A stretch of 64,000 nt of DNA from Paragordius varius (Eukaryota > Nematomorpha): NCBI GenBank assembly GCA_964247055.1, contig OZ176054.1, forward strand, positions 5,952,001 through 6,016,000, read 5' to 3'. Under the pieces are notes generated by a model that was not told where the DNA came from, did no database searches, and saw nothing but the letters and a program-made list of their open reading frames with translations. The position numbers were made by a program, and so were the translations under genes. Every line of letters begins with the position of its first letter. Within the stretch, counting starts at the first letter, position 1. This document shows, one piece after another, positions 9,301-22,200 of this stretch.

Positions 9301-12161
9301 TGTTGAAAAGTAATGGTTGTTGTTGGAAATAATAATATTAGCAACGGGTATTATTATTTGATTGTTGAAAAGTAATGGTTGTTGTTGGAAATAATAATAT
9401 TAGCAACGGGTATTATTATTTGATTGTTGAAAAGTAATGGTTGTTGTTGGAAATAATAATAGTAGCAACGGGTAATATTATTTGATTGTTGAAAAGTAAT
9501 GGTTGTTGTTGGAAATAATAATATTAGCAACGGGTATTATTATTTGATTGTTGAAAAGTAATGGTTGTTGTTGGAAATAATAATATTAGCAACGGGTATT
9601 ATTATTTGATTGTTGAAAAGTAATGGTTGTTGTTGGAAATAATAATAGTAGCAACGGGTAATATTATTTGATTGTTGAAAAGTAATGGTTGTTGTTGGAA
9701 ATAATAATATTAGCAACGGGTATTATTATTTGATTGTTGAAAAGTAATGGTTGTTGTTGGAAATAATAATATTAGCAACGGGTATTATTATTTGATTGTT
9801 GAAAAGTAATGGTTGATTGTTGGAAATAATAATAGTAGCAACGGGTATTATTATTTGATTGTTGAAAAGTAATGGTTGTTGTTGGAAATAATAATATTAG
9901 CAACGGGTATTATTATTTGATTGTTGAAAAGTAATGGTTGTTGTTGGAAATAATAATATTAGCAACGGGTATTATTATTTGATTGTTGAAAAGTAATGGT
10001 TGTTGTTGGAAATAATAATATTAGCAACGGGTATTATTATTTGATTGTTGAAAAGTAATGGTTGTTGTTGGAAATAATAATAGTAGCAACGGGTAATATT
10101 ATTTGATTGTTGAAAAGTGATGGTTGTTTCTTCGAAATATTTATATTAGCATTGATAATATTTTTTGATTGTTGAAAAGTAATGGTTGTTGTTGGAAATA
10201 ATAATAGTAGTAACGGGTATTATTATTTGATTGTTGAAAAGTAATGGTTGATTGTTGGAAATAATAATATTAGCAACGGGTATTATTATTTGATTGTTGA
10301 AAAGTAATGGTTGATTGTTGGAAATAATAATATTAGCAACGGGTATTATTATTTGATTGTTGAAAAGTAATGGTTGTTGTTGGAAATAATAATATTAGCA
10401 ACGGGTATTATTATTTGATTGTTGAAAAGTAATGGCTGATTGTTGGAAATAATAATACTAGCAACGGGTAATATTATTTGATTGTTGAAAAGTAATGGTT
10501 GATTGTTGGAAATAATAATATTAGCACGGGTAATATTATTTGATTGTTGAAAAGTAATGGTTGATTGTTGGAAATAATAATACTAGCAACGGGTAATATT
10601 ATTTGATTGTTGAAAAGTAATGGTTGATTGTTGGAAATAATAATATTAGCACGGGTAATATTATTTGATTGTTGAAAAGTAATGGTTGATTGTTGGAAAT
10701 AATAATACTAGCAACGGGTAATATTATTTGATTGTTGAAAAGTAATGGTTGATTGTTGGAAATAATAATATTAGCACGGGTAATATTATTTGATTGTTGA
10801 AAAGTAATGGTTGATTGTTGGAAATAATAATATTAGCACGGGTAATATTATTTGATTGTTGAAAAGTAATGGTTGATTGTTGGAAATAATAATACTAGCA
10901 ACGGGTAATATTATTTGATTGTTGAAAAGTAATGGTTGATTGTTGGAAATAATAATATTAGCACGGGTAATATTATTTGATTGTTGAAAAGTAATGGTTG
11001 ATTGTTGGAAATAATAATACTAGCAACGGGTAATATTATTTTATTGTTGAAAAGTAATGGTTGATAATTGGAAATAATAATACTAGCAACGGGTAATATT
11101 ATTTTATTGTTGAAAAGTAATGGTTGATTGTTGGAAAGAATAATATTAGTACCGGTAATATTATTTGATTGTTGAAAAGTGATGGTTGATTGTTGGAAAT
11201 ATTAATTGTAGCAACGGGTAATATTATTTGATTGTTGAAAAATCATGGTTGATTGTTGGAAATAATAATAGTAGCAACGGGTAATATTATTTTATTGTTG
11301 AAAAGTAATGGTTGATTGTTGGAAATAATAATAGTAGCAACGGGTAATATTATTTTATTGTTGAAAAGTAATGGTTGATTGTTGGAAATAATAATACTAG
11401 CAACGGGTAATATTATTTGATTGTTGAAAAGTAATGGTTGATTGTTGGAAATAATAATACTAGCAACGGGTAATATTATTTTATTGTTGAAAAGTAATGG
11501 TTGATTGTTGGAAATAATAATACTAGCAACGGGTAATATTATTTGATTGTTGAAAAGTAATGGTTGATTGTTGGAAATAATAATAGTAGCAACGGGTAAT
11601 ATTATTTTATTGTTGAAAAGTAATGGTTGATTGTTGGAAATAATAATATTAGCACGGGTAATATTATTTGATTGTTGAAAAGTAATGGTTGATTGTTGGA
11701 AATAATAATACTAGCAACGGGTAATATTATTTTATTGTTGAAAAGTAATGGTTGATTGTTGGAAATAATAATACTAGCAACGGGTAATATTATTTGATTG
11801 TTGAAAAGTAATGGTTGATTGTTGGAAATAATAATATTAGCACGGGTAATATTATTTGATTGTTGAAAAGTAATGGTTGATTGTTGGAAATAATAATATT
11901 AGCACGGGTAATATTATTTGATTGTTGAAAAGTAATGGTTGATTGTTGGAAATAATAATACTAGCAACGGGTAATATTATTTGATTGTTGAAAAGTAATG
12001 GTTGATTGTTGGAAATAATAATATTAGCACGGGTAATATTATTTGATTGTTGAAAAGTAATGGTTGATTGTTGGAAATAATAATACTAGCAACGGGTAAT
12101 ATTATTTGATTGTTGAAAAGTAATGGTTGATTGTTGGAAATAATAATAGGTAATATTATTT
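6396..12161. repeat. 63-bp satellite array, proximal block (61- to 63-bp monomers)
   Basis: Head-to-tail monomers of the giant satellite run without a break. The 63-bp consensus divides into three 21-bp parts beginning TGATTGTTGAAAAGTAATGG, TGATTGTTGGAAATAATAA and CTAGCAACGGGTAATATTATT. The first two share their first half, so the monomer looks like a triplicated 21-mer. From about 6780 to 10400 most monomers are 61 bp, lacking two bases in the second part (GTTGTTGTTGG in place of GTTGATTGTTGG). After about 10430 they return to 62-63 bp with alternating ACTAGCAACGG and ATTAGCACGG types. An interspersed variant with CTTCGAAATATTTATA recurs at about 6535, 6720, 7274, 8212, 8397, 8580 and 10130. 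Confidence 0.97.
12152..12161. repeat. Target-site duplication of the RTE LINE, left copy
   Basis: AATATTATTT here is repeated exactly at 15482-15491 on the other side of the LINE. Together they restore a satellite monomer, which fixes the ends of the insertion. Confidence 0.85.
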
Positions 12162-12652
12162 GGAGTCATTTTTTTCATGCATGAAACCATGTGATTGAAA
12201 GCGGGAGGATATTCAAGGATAGTATTTTTTATTATATACTATAAATATATTTAAAAAATAGGTTTCCTTTTAGTAATTATTAATCTTTTTCTTTGTTTGG
12301 TAGAGTTTTTATTTTATTTGTATGCTAAGTATGTAATTTAAAGAGTAACATAATTCTTAAGTCATCAAAAATCATTGTTATACAGATCTCTCTCTTTTTT
12401 TTTCTCTACTCCTTGGTGCCTAATTATTTTATTTTTACTAGCCTAGCCATAATTTCTTTATATTTTTCCTTTATGATTGCCAGACAGAGCAAAATATCAA
12501 TATTTTTAATTTATCCAAATTAACAACATTTATAAAGATTACTCTTTAATTTTAATTATTCTAGATATTTATTTTTTGTAAAGAGGGTAAGTGAGAGGGA
12601 AGGCAATGGCAAACCACCCTCGTTTATTACTGCCAAAAAATAGTTTTACTAA
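12162..12652 (+). mobile_element. 5' untranslated region of the RTE-type LINE
   Basis: About 490 bp of non-satellite sequence lies between the left target duplication and the LINE start codon. Near its end (12600-12625) is GGCAATGGCAAACCACC, a motif I associate with the 5' leader of RTE/BovB-like elements in many animals (from memory). The internal promoter of the LINE should lie here. No separate open frame is seen. Confidence 0.7.
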
Positions 12653-15457
12653 ATGAACTTAACAAGAATTTTCAAAGTTGGATGCTGGAATGTACGTTCC
12701 TTAACATCAACCAAACAAGTGATAATTGAAAAGGAAATGGAAAGATTGAACATAGATATACTGGGTCTAACGGAAACCAAGCAAAAAGGTAGCGCGAAAG
12801 TACAAAACGAAAATTATACATTGTTAAGATCGGGGAGAGATGACCAGAAATCTGAAGGCGTTGCAGTATTAATAAAAAACAAATTAAATAAAAGTCTCAT
12901 TAGTTATACACCATATACACCCAGAATCATGAGTATTAGGCTGATTGCCAAGCCACTTAAATTTACATACATAGTAGTCTATGCTCCTACGTCAAACGCT
13001 CCCAAAGAAGACATAGAGGACTTTTATGCAACGTTGCAAATAGTTTTGGATGAAACGAACAAAGGAGATATGATTATCATAGGAGGGGATTGGAACAGCA
13101 AAGTTGGTAGAGGTAGAGTAGATCAAATAGTCGGGCCATATGGATTGGGAGAACGAAACGAGGCCGGGGAAGCACTGATCAATTTTTGTCAAGAAAATGA
13201 GATGATGATAACCAACACATGGTTTCCACAACACAATAGGAGGTTATACACATGGACCTCTCCATGTGGTAAATATAAGAATCAAATTGATTACATAATG
13301 TGTCCTCAAAAATGGAAAAGCTCTATAATTGATACCAAAACAAGCAAAAGCAGCGATTGCTCTAGCGATCATGAGCTTTTAATAACCAAAATCAAACTTA
13401 AAATAATTAAAAATAAGGTTAAACAGATATACAGATATGACACTCGGAACATTCCAAATAGTTTTAGAACAGAAACCAAAGATAGATTAGAAAGATTGGA
13501 CAATGGATGTAGCTCAGAACAATTATGGGGAACGATAAAAAATGTTGTTAATGAAGTGGCAAAAGAAAAAGTGCAGAGAGTAAAGAGGAAAGATAACAAA
13601 TGGATATCAGAAAAGAGTATAGAGATAGCAGAAAAGAGGAGAAAAGCTAAATCAAGAGGTGATAATAAAATGGTAAAATTATATAACAAAGAATTTCAAC
13701 GACAAACAAGGAAGGATTACGAAGATTTTCTTAATAAACAATGTCTGGAAGTGGAATTAAATAACAAAAAAGGATTAATGCAACCAATGTTCCAGAAACT
13801 GAAGCAAATGACTCATAAACCTTTTATATCATCACAAAAGATTAAAAAAGAGAATGGCACCATATTGTGCAAACAAACAGAAGTACGAGAAAGATGGAAG
13901 GAATACACCCAAAAACTCTATCAGGCTCCTCAAACAAAGGTGTTACAATTAAAAGAAGAAGAACGTGATCCAGATATATTAAGAGAGGAGGTTGAATTAG
14001 CCTTAAAACAAATTCCTAACAACAAAGCGACGGGATTAGACAATATCCCAATAGAGTTCATAAAAGCTATTCCCGTTGAAAAGTTACACCAGCTATGTCA
14101 AAAGGTGTGGGAAACATGTGAGTGGCCAAACGATTGGGCATCATCTGTATATCTCCCAATATATAAAAAAGGAGATGTACTCCAATGCGAGAATTATCGG
14201 AACATATCTCTTATTAGCCACGCTAGTAAGGTCTTACTAAAAGTAATACAAAACAGAATGCACAGTATCATACAGACAGAAATACCAGAAAATCAAGCTG
14301 GATTTATGAAGGGAAAAAGCACAAGAGACCATATCTCAAACATGAGAAGGATAATGGAAACATCAAAAGAGTTCCAGAAAGAATTATACATGTGTTTTAT
14401 TGATTACAGACAAGCATTCGATTCAATTAACTATGACTCCTTGTGGGAAACATTAAAGTTAGTAGGGGTATCGTCTCACTTAATAAGATTGATTAGCTCT
14501 CTGTATGTAAAACAAAGAGCGATTATTAGAACACCAGCGGGGGACACAGACGAAATACCAATCTTGAAAGGAGTCAGACAAGGGTGTTGCTTATCCCCTT
14601 ATCTGTTCAATATGTGCACAGAAATGATAATGAGGAAGTTGGATGGTAAAAATATAGGAGTAAGAATAGGAGGGAGAACAATCAATAATTTAAGGTTTGC
14701 AGACGATACCACTCTTATAGCTGAAAGTGCAAATGATTTGAAGGAATTGATTGAAGAGATTCGAAAGGAAAGTTTGAGGTATGGTCTTAGGCTTAATCCT
14801 AACAAAACCAAAATATTATGTACAGGAAAAAAGCCTACAATTATAATAGAAGGAGTAGAAATAGAAATAGTTAAACAGTTAACGTTTTTGGGCGCAATAA
14901 TTTCAGAGGATGGGTCTTCAACTCCTGACATCAGAAAGAGAATAGGATTGGGTAGAGAAGCGATGACCAAATTAATAAAGATTTGGAAAAACAAAAGCGT
15001 AGGAGTTGAAACCAAAAAAAGATTACTCTACTGTTTCGTTCTCCCGGTCACCACATATGGATGTGAGAGTTGGACCCTCAAAAAAAGGGACAAAGAAAGG
15101 CTCATGGCTTTTGAAAGGAGCTGCTGGCGTAGGATGCTAGGATACACCTGGAAGGATAAAATTAAGAATGAAAGTCTAACTACAGAAATAAAACCTAAAA
15201 CAAACATCATGGAGATAATTCTAAAAAGAAAGTTAACATATTTTGGTCATGTCATGCGATCGAATTCTCTGGAGAAAGATACAATGTTTGGGAAGGTAGA
15301 AGGGCAAAGGAAACGAGGCCGACCACCGATGAGGTGGTTGGATATGATAAAAGAAGAGACCAAAATGACACTGAAAGAGCTCAATATAGCGGTTAAAGAT
15401 AGAAAAAAATGGAAAGAAATAGTTAAAACTATATCCAAAAAGTCGTTTACGACTTAG
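12653..15457 (+). CDS. Intact RTE-type LINE ORF: endonuclease-reverse transcriptase, 934 aa
   Basis: A single frame encodes the enzyme that nicks the target and copies the element's RNA into it. Residues about 5-245 form an apurinic-type endonuclease (EEP fold): KVGCWNVRSL, the catalytic glutamate in LGLTETKQ, GGDWNSKVGRG and the terminal SSDHELLI. Reverse transcriptase follows at about 440-720: NYRNISLISHASK, the A motif FIDYRQAFDS near 581, the B motif GVRQGCCLSP near 640 and the catalytic FADD near 682. The C-terminal part has TYGCESWTLKKRD, KLTYFGHVMRSN and GRPPMRWLDMI, typical of RTE-clade proteins. The very short 3' end is a 4-bp tandem repeat (CCAA), also an RTE habit. No stop or frameshift interrupts the frame and both target duplications are identical, so the copy looks young and potentially active. 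A related dead fragment lies at 42600-43122. Confidence 0.95.
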   Translation: MNLTRIFKVGCWNVRSLTSTKQVIIEKEMERLNIDILGLTETKQKGSAKVQNENYTLLRSGRDDQKSEGVAVLIKNKLNKSLISYTPYTPRIMSIRLIAKPLKFTYIVVYAPTSNAPKEDIEDFYATLQIVLDETNKGDMIIIGGDWNSKVGRGRVDQIVGPYGLGERNEAGEALINFCQENEMMITNTWFPQHNRRLYTWTSPCGKYKNQIDYIMCPQKWKSSIIDTKTSKSSDCSSDHELLITKIKLKIIKNKVKQIYRYDTRNIPNSFRTETKDRLERLDNGCSSEQLWGTIKNVVNEVAKEKVQRVKRKDNKWISEKSIEIAEKRRKAKSRGDNKMVKLYNKEFQRQTRKDYEDFLNKQCLEVELNNKKGLMQPMFQKLKQMTHKPFISSQKIKKENGTILCKQTEVRERWKEYTQKLYQAPQTKVLQLKEEERDPDILREEVELALKQIPNNKATGLDNIPIEFIKAIPVEKLHQLCQKVWETCEWPNDWASSVYLPIYKKGDVLQCENYRNISLISHASKVLLKVIQNRMHSIIQTEIPENQAGFMKGKSTRDHISNMRRIMETSKEFQKELYMCFIDYRQAFDSINYDSLWETLKLVGVSSHLIRLISSLYVKQRAIIRTPAGDTDEIPILKGVRQGCCLSPYLFNMCTEMIMRKLDGKNIGVRIGGRTINNLRFADDTTLIAESANDLKELIEEIRKESLRYGLRLNPNKTKILCTGKKPTIIIEGVEIEIVKQLTFLGAIISEDGSSTPDIRKRIGLGREAMTKLIKIWKNKSVGVETKKRLLYCFVLPVTTYGCESWTLKKRDKERLMAFERSCWRRMLGYTWKDKIKNESLTTEIKPKTNIMEIILKRKLTYFGHVMRSNSLEKDTMFGKVEGQRKRGRPPMRWLDMIKEETKMTLKELNIAVKDRKKWKEIVKTISKKSFTT

Positions 15458-15481
15458 GAAAAACCAACCAACCAACCAACC
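15458..15481 (+). repeat. 3' tail of the RTE LINE, (CCAA)n
   Basis: After the stop codon there are only a few bases (GGAAAAA) and then about five CCAA repeats before the right target duplication. RTE elements characteristically end in short tandem repeats in place of poly(A). Confidence 0.85.
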
Positions 15482-18400
15482 AATATTATTTGATTGTTGA
15501 AAAGTAATGGTTGATTGTTGGAAATAATAATATTAGCACGGGTAATATTATTTGATTGTTGAAAAGTAATGGTTGATTGTTGGAAATAATAATACTAGCA
15601 ACGGGTAATATTATTTGATTGTTGAAAAGTAATGGTTGATTGTTGGAAATAATAATATTAGCACGGGTAATATTATTTTATTGTTGAAAAGTAATGGTTG
15701 ATTGTTGGAAAGAATAATACTAGCAACGGGTAATATTATTTTATTGTTGAAAAGTAATGGTTGATTGTTGGAAATAATAATATTAGCACGGGTAATATTA
15801 TTTGATTGTTGAAAAGTAATGGTTGATTGTTGGAAATAATAATATTAGCAACGGGTAATATTATTTGATTGTTGAAAAGTAATGGTTGATTGTTGGAAAT
15901 AATAATACTAGCAACGGGTAATATTATTTGATTGTTGAAAAGTAATGGTTGATTGTTGGAAATAATAATATTAGCACGGGTAATATTATTTGATTGTTGA
16001 AAAGTAATGGTTGATTGTTGGAAATAATAATATTAGCAACGGGTAATATTATTTGATTGTTGAAAAGTAATGGTTGATTGTTGGAAATAATAATATTAGC
16101 ACGGGTAATATTATTTGATTGTTGAAAAGTAATGGTTGATTGTTGGAAATAATAATACTAGCAACGGGTAATATTATTTGATTGTTGAAAAGTAATGGTT
16201 GATTGTTGGAAATAATAATACTAGCAACGGGTAATATTATTTTATTGTTGAAAAGTAATGGTTGATTGTTGGAAATAATAATACTAGCAACGGGTAATAT
16301 TATTTGATTGTTGAAAAGTAATGGTTGATTGTTGGAAATAATAATATTAGCACGGGTAATATTATTTGATTGTTGAAAAGTAATGGTTGATTGTTGGAAA
16401 TAATAATATTAGCAACGGGTAATATTATTTGATTGTTGAAAAGTAATGGTTGATTGTTGGAAATAATAATACTAGCAACGGGTAATATTATTTTATTGTT
16501 GAAAAGTAATGGTTGATTGTTGGAAATAATAATACTAGCAACGGGTAATATTATTTTATTGTTGAAAAGTAATGGTTGATTGTTGGAAATAATAATATTA
16601 GCACGGGTAATATTATTTGATTGTTGAAAAGTAATGGTTGATTGTTGGAAATAATAATATTAGCACGGGTAATATTATTTGATTGTTGAAAAGTAATGGT
16701 TGATTGTTGGAAATAATAATATTAGCAACGGGTAATATTATTTGATTGTTGAAAAGTAATGGTTGATTGTTGGAAATAATAATACTAGCAACGGGTAATA
16801 TTATTTTATTGTTGAAAAGTAATGGTTGATTGTTGGAAATAATAATACTAGCAACGGGTAATATTATTTGATTGTTGAAAAGTAATGGTTGATTGTTGGA
16901 AATAATAATACTAGCAACGGGTAATATTATTTGATTGTTGAAAAGTAATGGTTGATTGTTGGAAATAATAATATTAGCACGGGTAATATTATTTGATTGT
17001 TGAAAAGTAATGGTTGATTGTTGGAAATAATAATATTAGCAACGGGTAATATTATTTGATTGTTGAAAAGTAATGGTTGATTGTTGGAAATAATAATACT
17101 AGCAACGGGTAATATTATTTTATTGTTGAAAAGTAATGGTTGATTGTTGGAAATAATAATACTAGCAACGGGTAATATTATTTTATTGTTGAAAAGTAAT
17201 GGTTGATTGTTGGAAATAATAATATTAGCACGGGTAATATTATTTGATTGTTGAAAAGTAATGGTTGATTGTTGGAAATAATAATATTAGCACGGGTAAT
17301 ATTATTTGATTGTTGAAAAGTAATGGTTGATTGTTGGAAATAATAATATTAGCAACGGGTAATATTATTTGATTGTTGAAAAGTAATGGTTGATTGTTGG
17401 AAATAATAATACTAGCAACGGGTAATATTATTTTATTGTTGAAAAGTAATGGTTGATTGTTGGAAATAATAATACTAGCAACGGGTAATATTATTTTATT
17501 GTTGAAAAGTAATGGTTGATTGTTGGAAATAATAATACTAGCAACGGGTAATATTATTTGATTGTTGAAAAGTAATGGTTGATTGTTGGAAATAATAATA
17601 TTAGCACGGGTAATATTATTTGATTGTTGAAAAGTAATGGTTGATTGTTGGAAATAATAATATTAGCAACGGGTAATATTATTTTATTGTTGAAAAGTAA
17701 TGGTTGATTGTTGGAAATAATAATACTAGCAACGGGTAATATTATTTTATTGTTGAAAAGTAATGGTTGATTGTTGGAAATAATAATATTAGCACGGGTA
17801 ATATTATTTGATTGTTGAAAAGTAATGGTTGATTGTTGGAAATAATAATATTAGCAACGGGTAATATTATTTTATTGTTGAAAAGTAATGGTTGATTGTT
17901 GGAAATAATAATACTAGCAACGGGTAATATTATTTGATTGTTGAAAAGTAATGGTTGATTGTTGGAAATAATAATATTAGCACGGGTAATATTATTTGAT
18001 TGTTGAAAAGTAATGGTTGATTGTTGGAAATAATAATATTAGCAACGGGTAATATTATTTGATTGTTGAAAAGTAATGGTTGATTGTTGGAAATAATAAT
18101 ACTAGCAACGGGTAATATTATTTTATTGTTGAAAAGTAATGGTTGATTGTTGGAAATAATAATATTAGCACGGGTAATATTATTTGATTGTTGAAAAGTA
18201 ATGGTTGATTGTTGGAAATAATAATATTAGCAACGGGTAATATTATTTTATTGTTGAAAAGTAATGGTTGATTGTTGGAAATAATAATACTAGCAACGGG
18301 TAATATTATTTTATTGTTGAAAAGTAATGGTTGATTGTTGGAAATAATAATACTAGCAACGGGTAATATTATTTTATTGTTGAAAAGTAATGGTTGATTG

Positions 18401-19499
18401 TTGGAAATAATAATATTAGCAACGGGTAATATTATTTTATTGTTGAAAAGTAATGGTTGATTGTTGGAAATAATAATACTAGCAACGGGTAATATTATTT
18501 TATTGTTGAAAAGTAATGGTTGATTGTTGGAAATAATAATATTAGCACGGGTAATATTATTTGATTGTTGAAAAGTAATGGTTGATTGTTGGAAATAATA
18601 ATATTAGCAACGGGTAATATTATTTGATTGTTGAAAAGTAATGGTTGATTGTTGGAAATAATAATACTAGCAACGGGTAATATTATTTTATTGTTGAAAA
18701 GTAATGGTTGATTGTTGGAAATAATAATACTAGCAACGGGTAATATTATTTTATTGTTGAAAAGTAATGGTTGATTGTTGGAAATAATAATATTAGCACG
18801 GGTAATATTATTTGATTGTTGAAAAGTAATGGTTGATTGTTGGAAATAATAATACTAGCAACGGGTAATATTATTTGATTGTTGAAAAGTAATGGTTGAT
18901 TGTTGGAAATAATAATATTAGCACGGGTAATATTATTTGATTGTTGAAAAGTAATGGTTGATTGTTGGAAATAATAATACTAGCAACGGGTAATATTATT
19001 TTATTGTTGAAAAGTAATGGTTGATTGTTGGAAATAATAATATTAGCACGGGTAATATTATTTGATTGTTGAAAAGTAATGGTTGATTGTTGGAAATAAT
19101 AATATTAGCAACGGGTAATATTATTTGATTGTTGAAAAGTAATGGTTGATTGTTGGAAATAATAATACTAGCAACGGGTAATATTATTTGATTGTTGAAA
19201 AGTAATGGTTGATTGTTGGAAATAATAATATTAGCACGGGTAATATTATTTGATTGTTGAAAAGTAATGGTTGATTGTTGGAAATAATAATACTAGCAAC
19301 GGGTAATATTATTTTATTGTTGAAAAGTAATGGTTGATTGTAGGAAATAATAATATTAGCACGGGTATTATTATTTGATTGTTGAGAAGTAATGGTTGAT
19401 TGTTGGAAATAATAATACTAGCAACGGGTAATATTATTTTATTGTAGAAAAGTGATGGTTGATTGTAGGAAATAATAATATTAGCACGGGTATTATTAT

Positions 19500-22200
19500 T
19501 TGATTGTTGAGAAGTAATGGTTGATTGTTGGAAATAATAATACTAGCACGGGTATTATTATTTGATTGTTGAGAAGTAATGGTTGATTGTTGGAAATAAT
19601 AATAGTAGCACGGGTAATATTATTTGATTGTTGAAAAGTAATGGTTGATTGTTGGAAATAATAATAGTAGCACGGGTATTATTATTTGATTGTTGAAAAG
19701 TAATGGTTGATTGTTGGAAATAATAATACTTGCAACGGGTATTTTTATTTGATTGTTGAAAAGTAATGGTTGATTGTTGGAAATAATAATAGTAGCAACG
19801 GGTAATATTATTTGATTGTTGAAAAGTAATGGTTGATTGTTGGAAATAATAATACTAGCAACGGGTAATATTATTTTATTGTAGAAAAGTGATGGTTGAT
19901 TGTAGGAAATAATAATATTAGCACGGGTATTATTATTTGATTGTTGAGAAGTAATGGTTGATTGTTGGAAATAATAATACTAGCACGGGTATTATTATTT
20001 GATTGTTGAGAAGTAATGGTTGATTGTTGGAAATAATAATAGTAGCACGGGTATTATTATTTGATTGTTGAAAAGTAATGGTTGATTGTTGGAAATAATA
20101 ATACTAGCAACGGGTAATATTATTTGATTGTTGAAAAGTAATGGTTGATTGTTGGAAATAATAATAGTAGCAACGGGTAATATTATTTGATTGTTGAAAA
20201 GTAATGGTTGATTGTTGGAAATAATAATATTAGCAACGGTTAATATTATTTGATTGTTGAAAAGTAATGGCTGATTGTTGGAAATAATAATAGTAGCAAC
20301 GGTTAATATTATTTGATTGTTGAAAAGTAATGGTTGATTGTTGGAAATAATAATACTAGCACGGGTAATATTATTTGATTGTTGAAAAGTAATGGTTGAT
20401 TGTTGGAAATAATAATACTAGCAACGGGTAATATTATTTGATTGTCAAACAGTAATGGTTGATTGTTGGAAATAATAATATTAGCAACGGTTAATATTAT
20501 TTGATTGTTGAAAAGTAATGGTTGATTGTTGGAAATAATAATACTAGCAACGGGTAATATTATTTGATTGTTGAAAAGTAATGGTTGATTGTTGGAAATA
20601 ATAATAGTAGCACGGGTATTATTATTTTATTGTAGAAAAGTAATGGTTGATTGTTGGAAATAATAATATTAGCACGGGTATTATTATTTGATTGTTGAGA
20701 AGTAATGGTTGATTGTTGGAAATAATAATAGTAGCACGGGTAATATTATTTGATTGTTGAAAAGTAATGGTTGATTGTTGGAAATAATAATACTAGCAAC
20801 GGGTAATATTATTTTATTGTAGAAAAGTGATGGTTGATTGTAGGAAATAATAATATTAGCACGGGTATTATTATTTGATTGTTGAAAAGTAATGGTTGAT
20901 TGTTGGAAATAATAATAGTAGCAACGGGTAATATTATTTTATTGTAGAAAAGTGATGGTTGATTGTAGGAAATAATAATATTAGCACGGGTATTATTATT
21001 TGATTGTTGAGAAGTAATGGTTGATTGTTGGAAATAATAATACTAGCAACGGGTAATATTATTTTATTGTAGAAAAGTGATGGTTGATTGTAGGAAATAA
21101 TAATATTAGCACGGGTATTATTATTTGATTGTTGAGAAGTAATGGTTGATTGTTGGAAATAATAATACTAGCACGGGTATTATTATTTGATTGTTGAGAA
21201 GTAATGGTTGATTGTTGGAAATAATAATAGTAGCACGGGTAATATTATTTGATTGTTGAAAAGTAATGGTTGATTGTTGGAAATAATAATAGTAGCACGG
21301 GTATTATTATTTGATTGTTGAAAAGTAATGGTTGATTGTTGGAAATAATAATACTTGCAACGGGTATTTTTATTTGATTGTTGAAAAGTAATGGTTGATT
21401 GTTGGAAATAATAATAGTAGCAACGGGTAATATTATTTGATTGTTGAAAAGTAATGGTTGATTGTTGGAAATAATAATACTAGCAACGGGTAATATTATT
21501 TTATTGTAGAAAAGTGATGGTTGATTGTAGGAAATAATAATATTAGCACGGGTATTATTATTTGATTGTTGAGAAGTAATGGTTGATTGTTGGAAATAAT
21601 AATACTAGCACGGGTATTATTATTTGATTGTTGAGAAGTAATGGTTGATTGTTGGAAATAATAATAGTAGCACGGGTATTATTATTTGATTGTTGAAAAG
21701 TAATGGTTGATTGTTGGAAATAATAATACTAGCAACGGGTAATATTATTTGATTGTTGAAAAGTAATGGTTGATTGTTGGAAATAATAATAGTAGCAACG
21801 GGTAATATTATTTGATTGTTGAAAAGTAATGGTTGATTGTTGGAAATAATAATATTAGCAACGGTTAATATTATTTGATTGTTGAAAAGTAATGGCTGAT
21901 TGTTGGAAATAATAATAGTAGCAACGGTTAATATTATTTGATTGTTGAAAAGTAATGGTTGATTGTTGGAAATAATAATACTAGCACGGGTAATATTATT
22001 TGATTGTTGAAAAGTAATGGTTGATTGTTGGAAATAATAATACTAGCAACGGGTAATATTATTTGATTGTCAAACAGTAATGGTTGATTGTTGGAAATAA
22101 TAATATTAGCAACGGTTAATATTATTTGATTGTTGAAAAGTAATGGTTGATTGTTGGAAATAATAATACTAGCACGGGTAATATTATTTGATTGTTGAAA
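19500..22200. repeat. Higher-order duplication inside the satellite, 1,625-bp offset
   Basis: Rare variants recur at one constant distance. ATACTTGCAACGGGTATTTTT occurs near 19726 and 21351, and the GTCAAACAG variant at 20444 and 22069. Both pairs are 1,625 bp apart and the order of variant monomers between them matches. This shows a recent duplication of about 26 monomers as one block. Confidence 0.85.

Noticed and set aside
12992-15475. Several minus-strand frames opposite the LINE
   Set aside because: They are shadows of the 934-codon LINE frame and match nothing.
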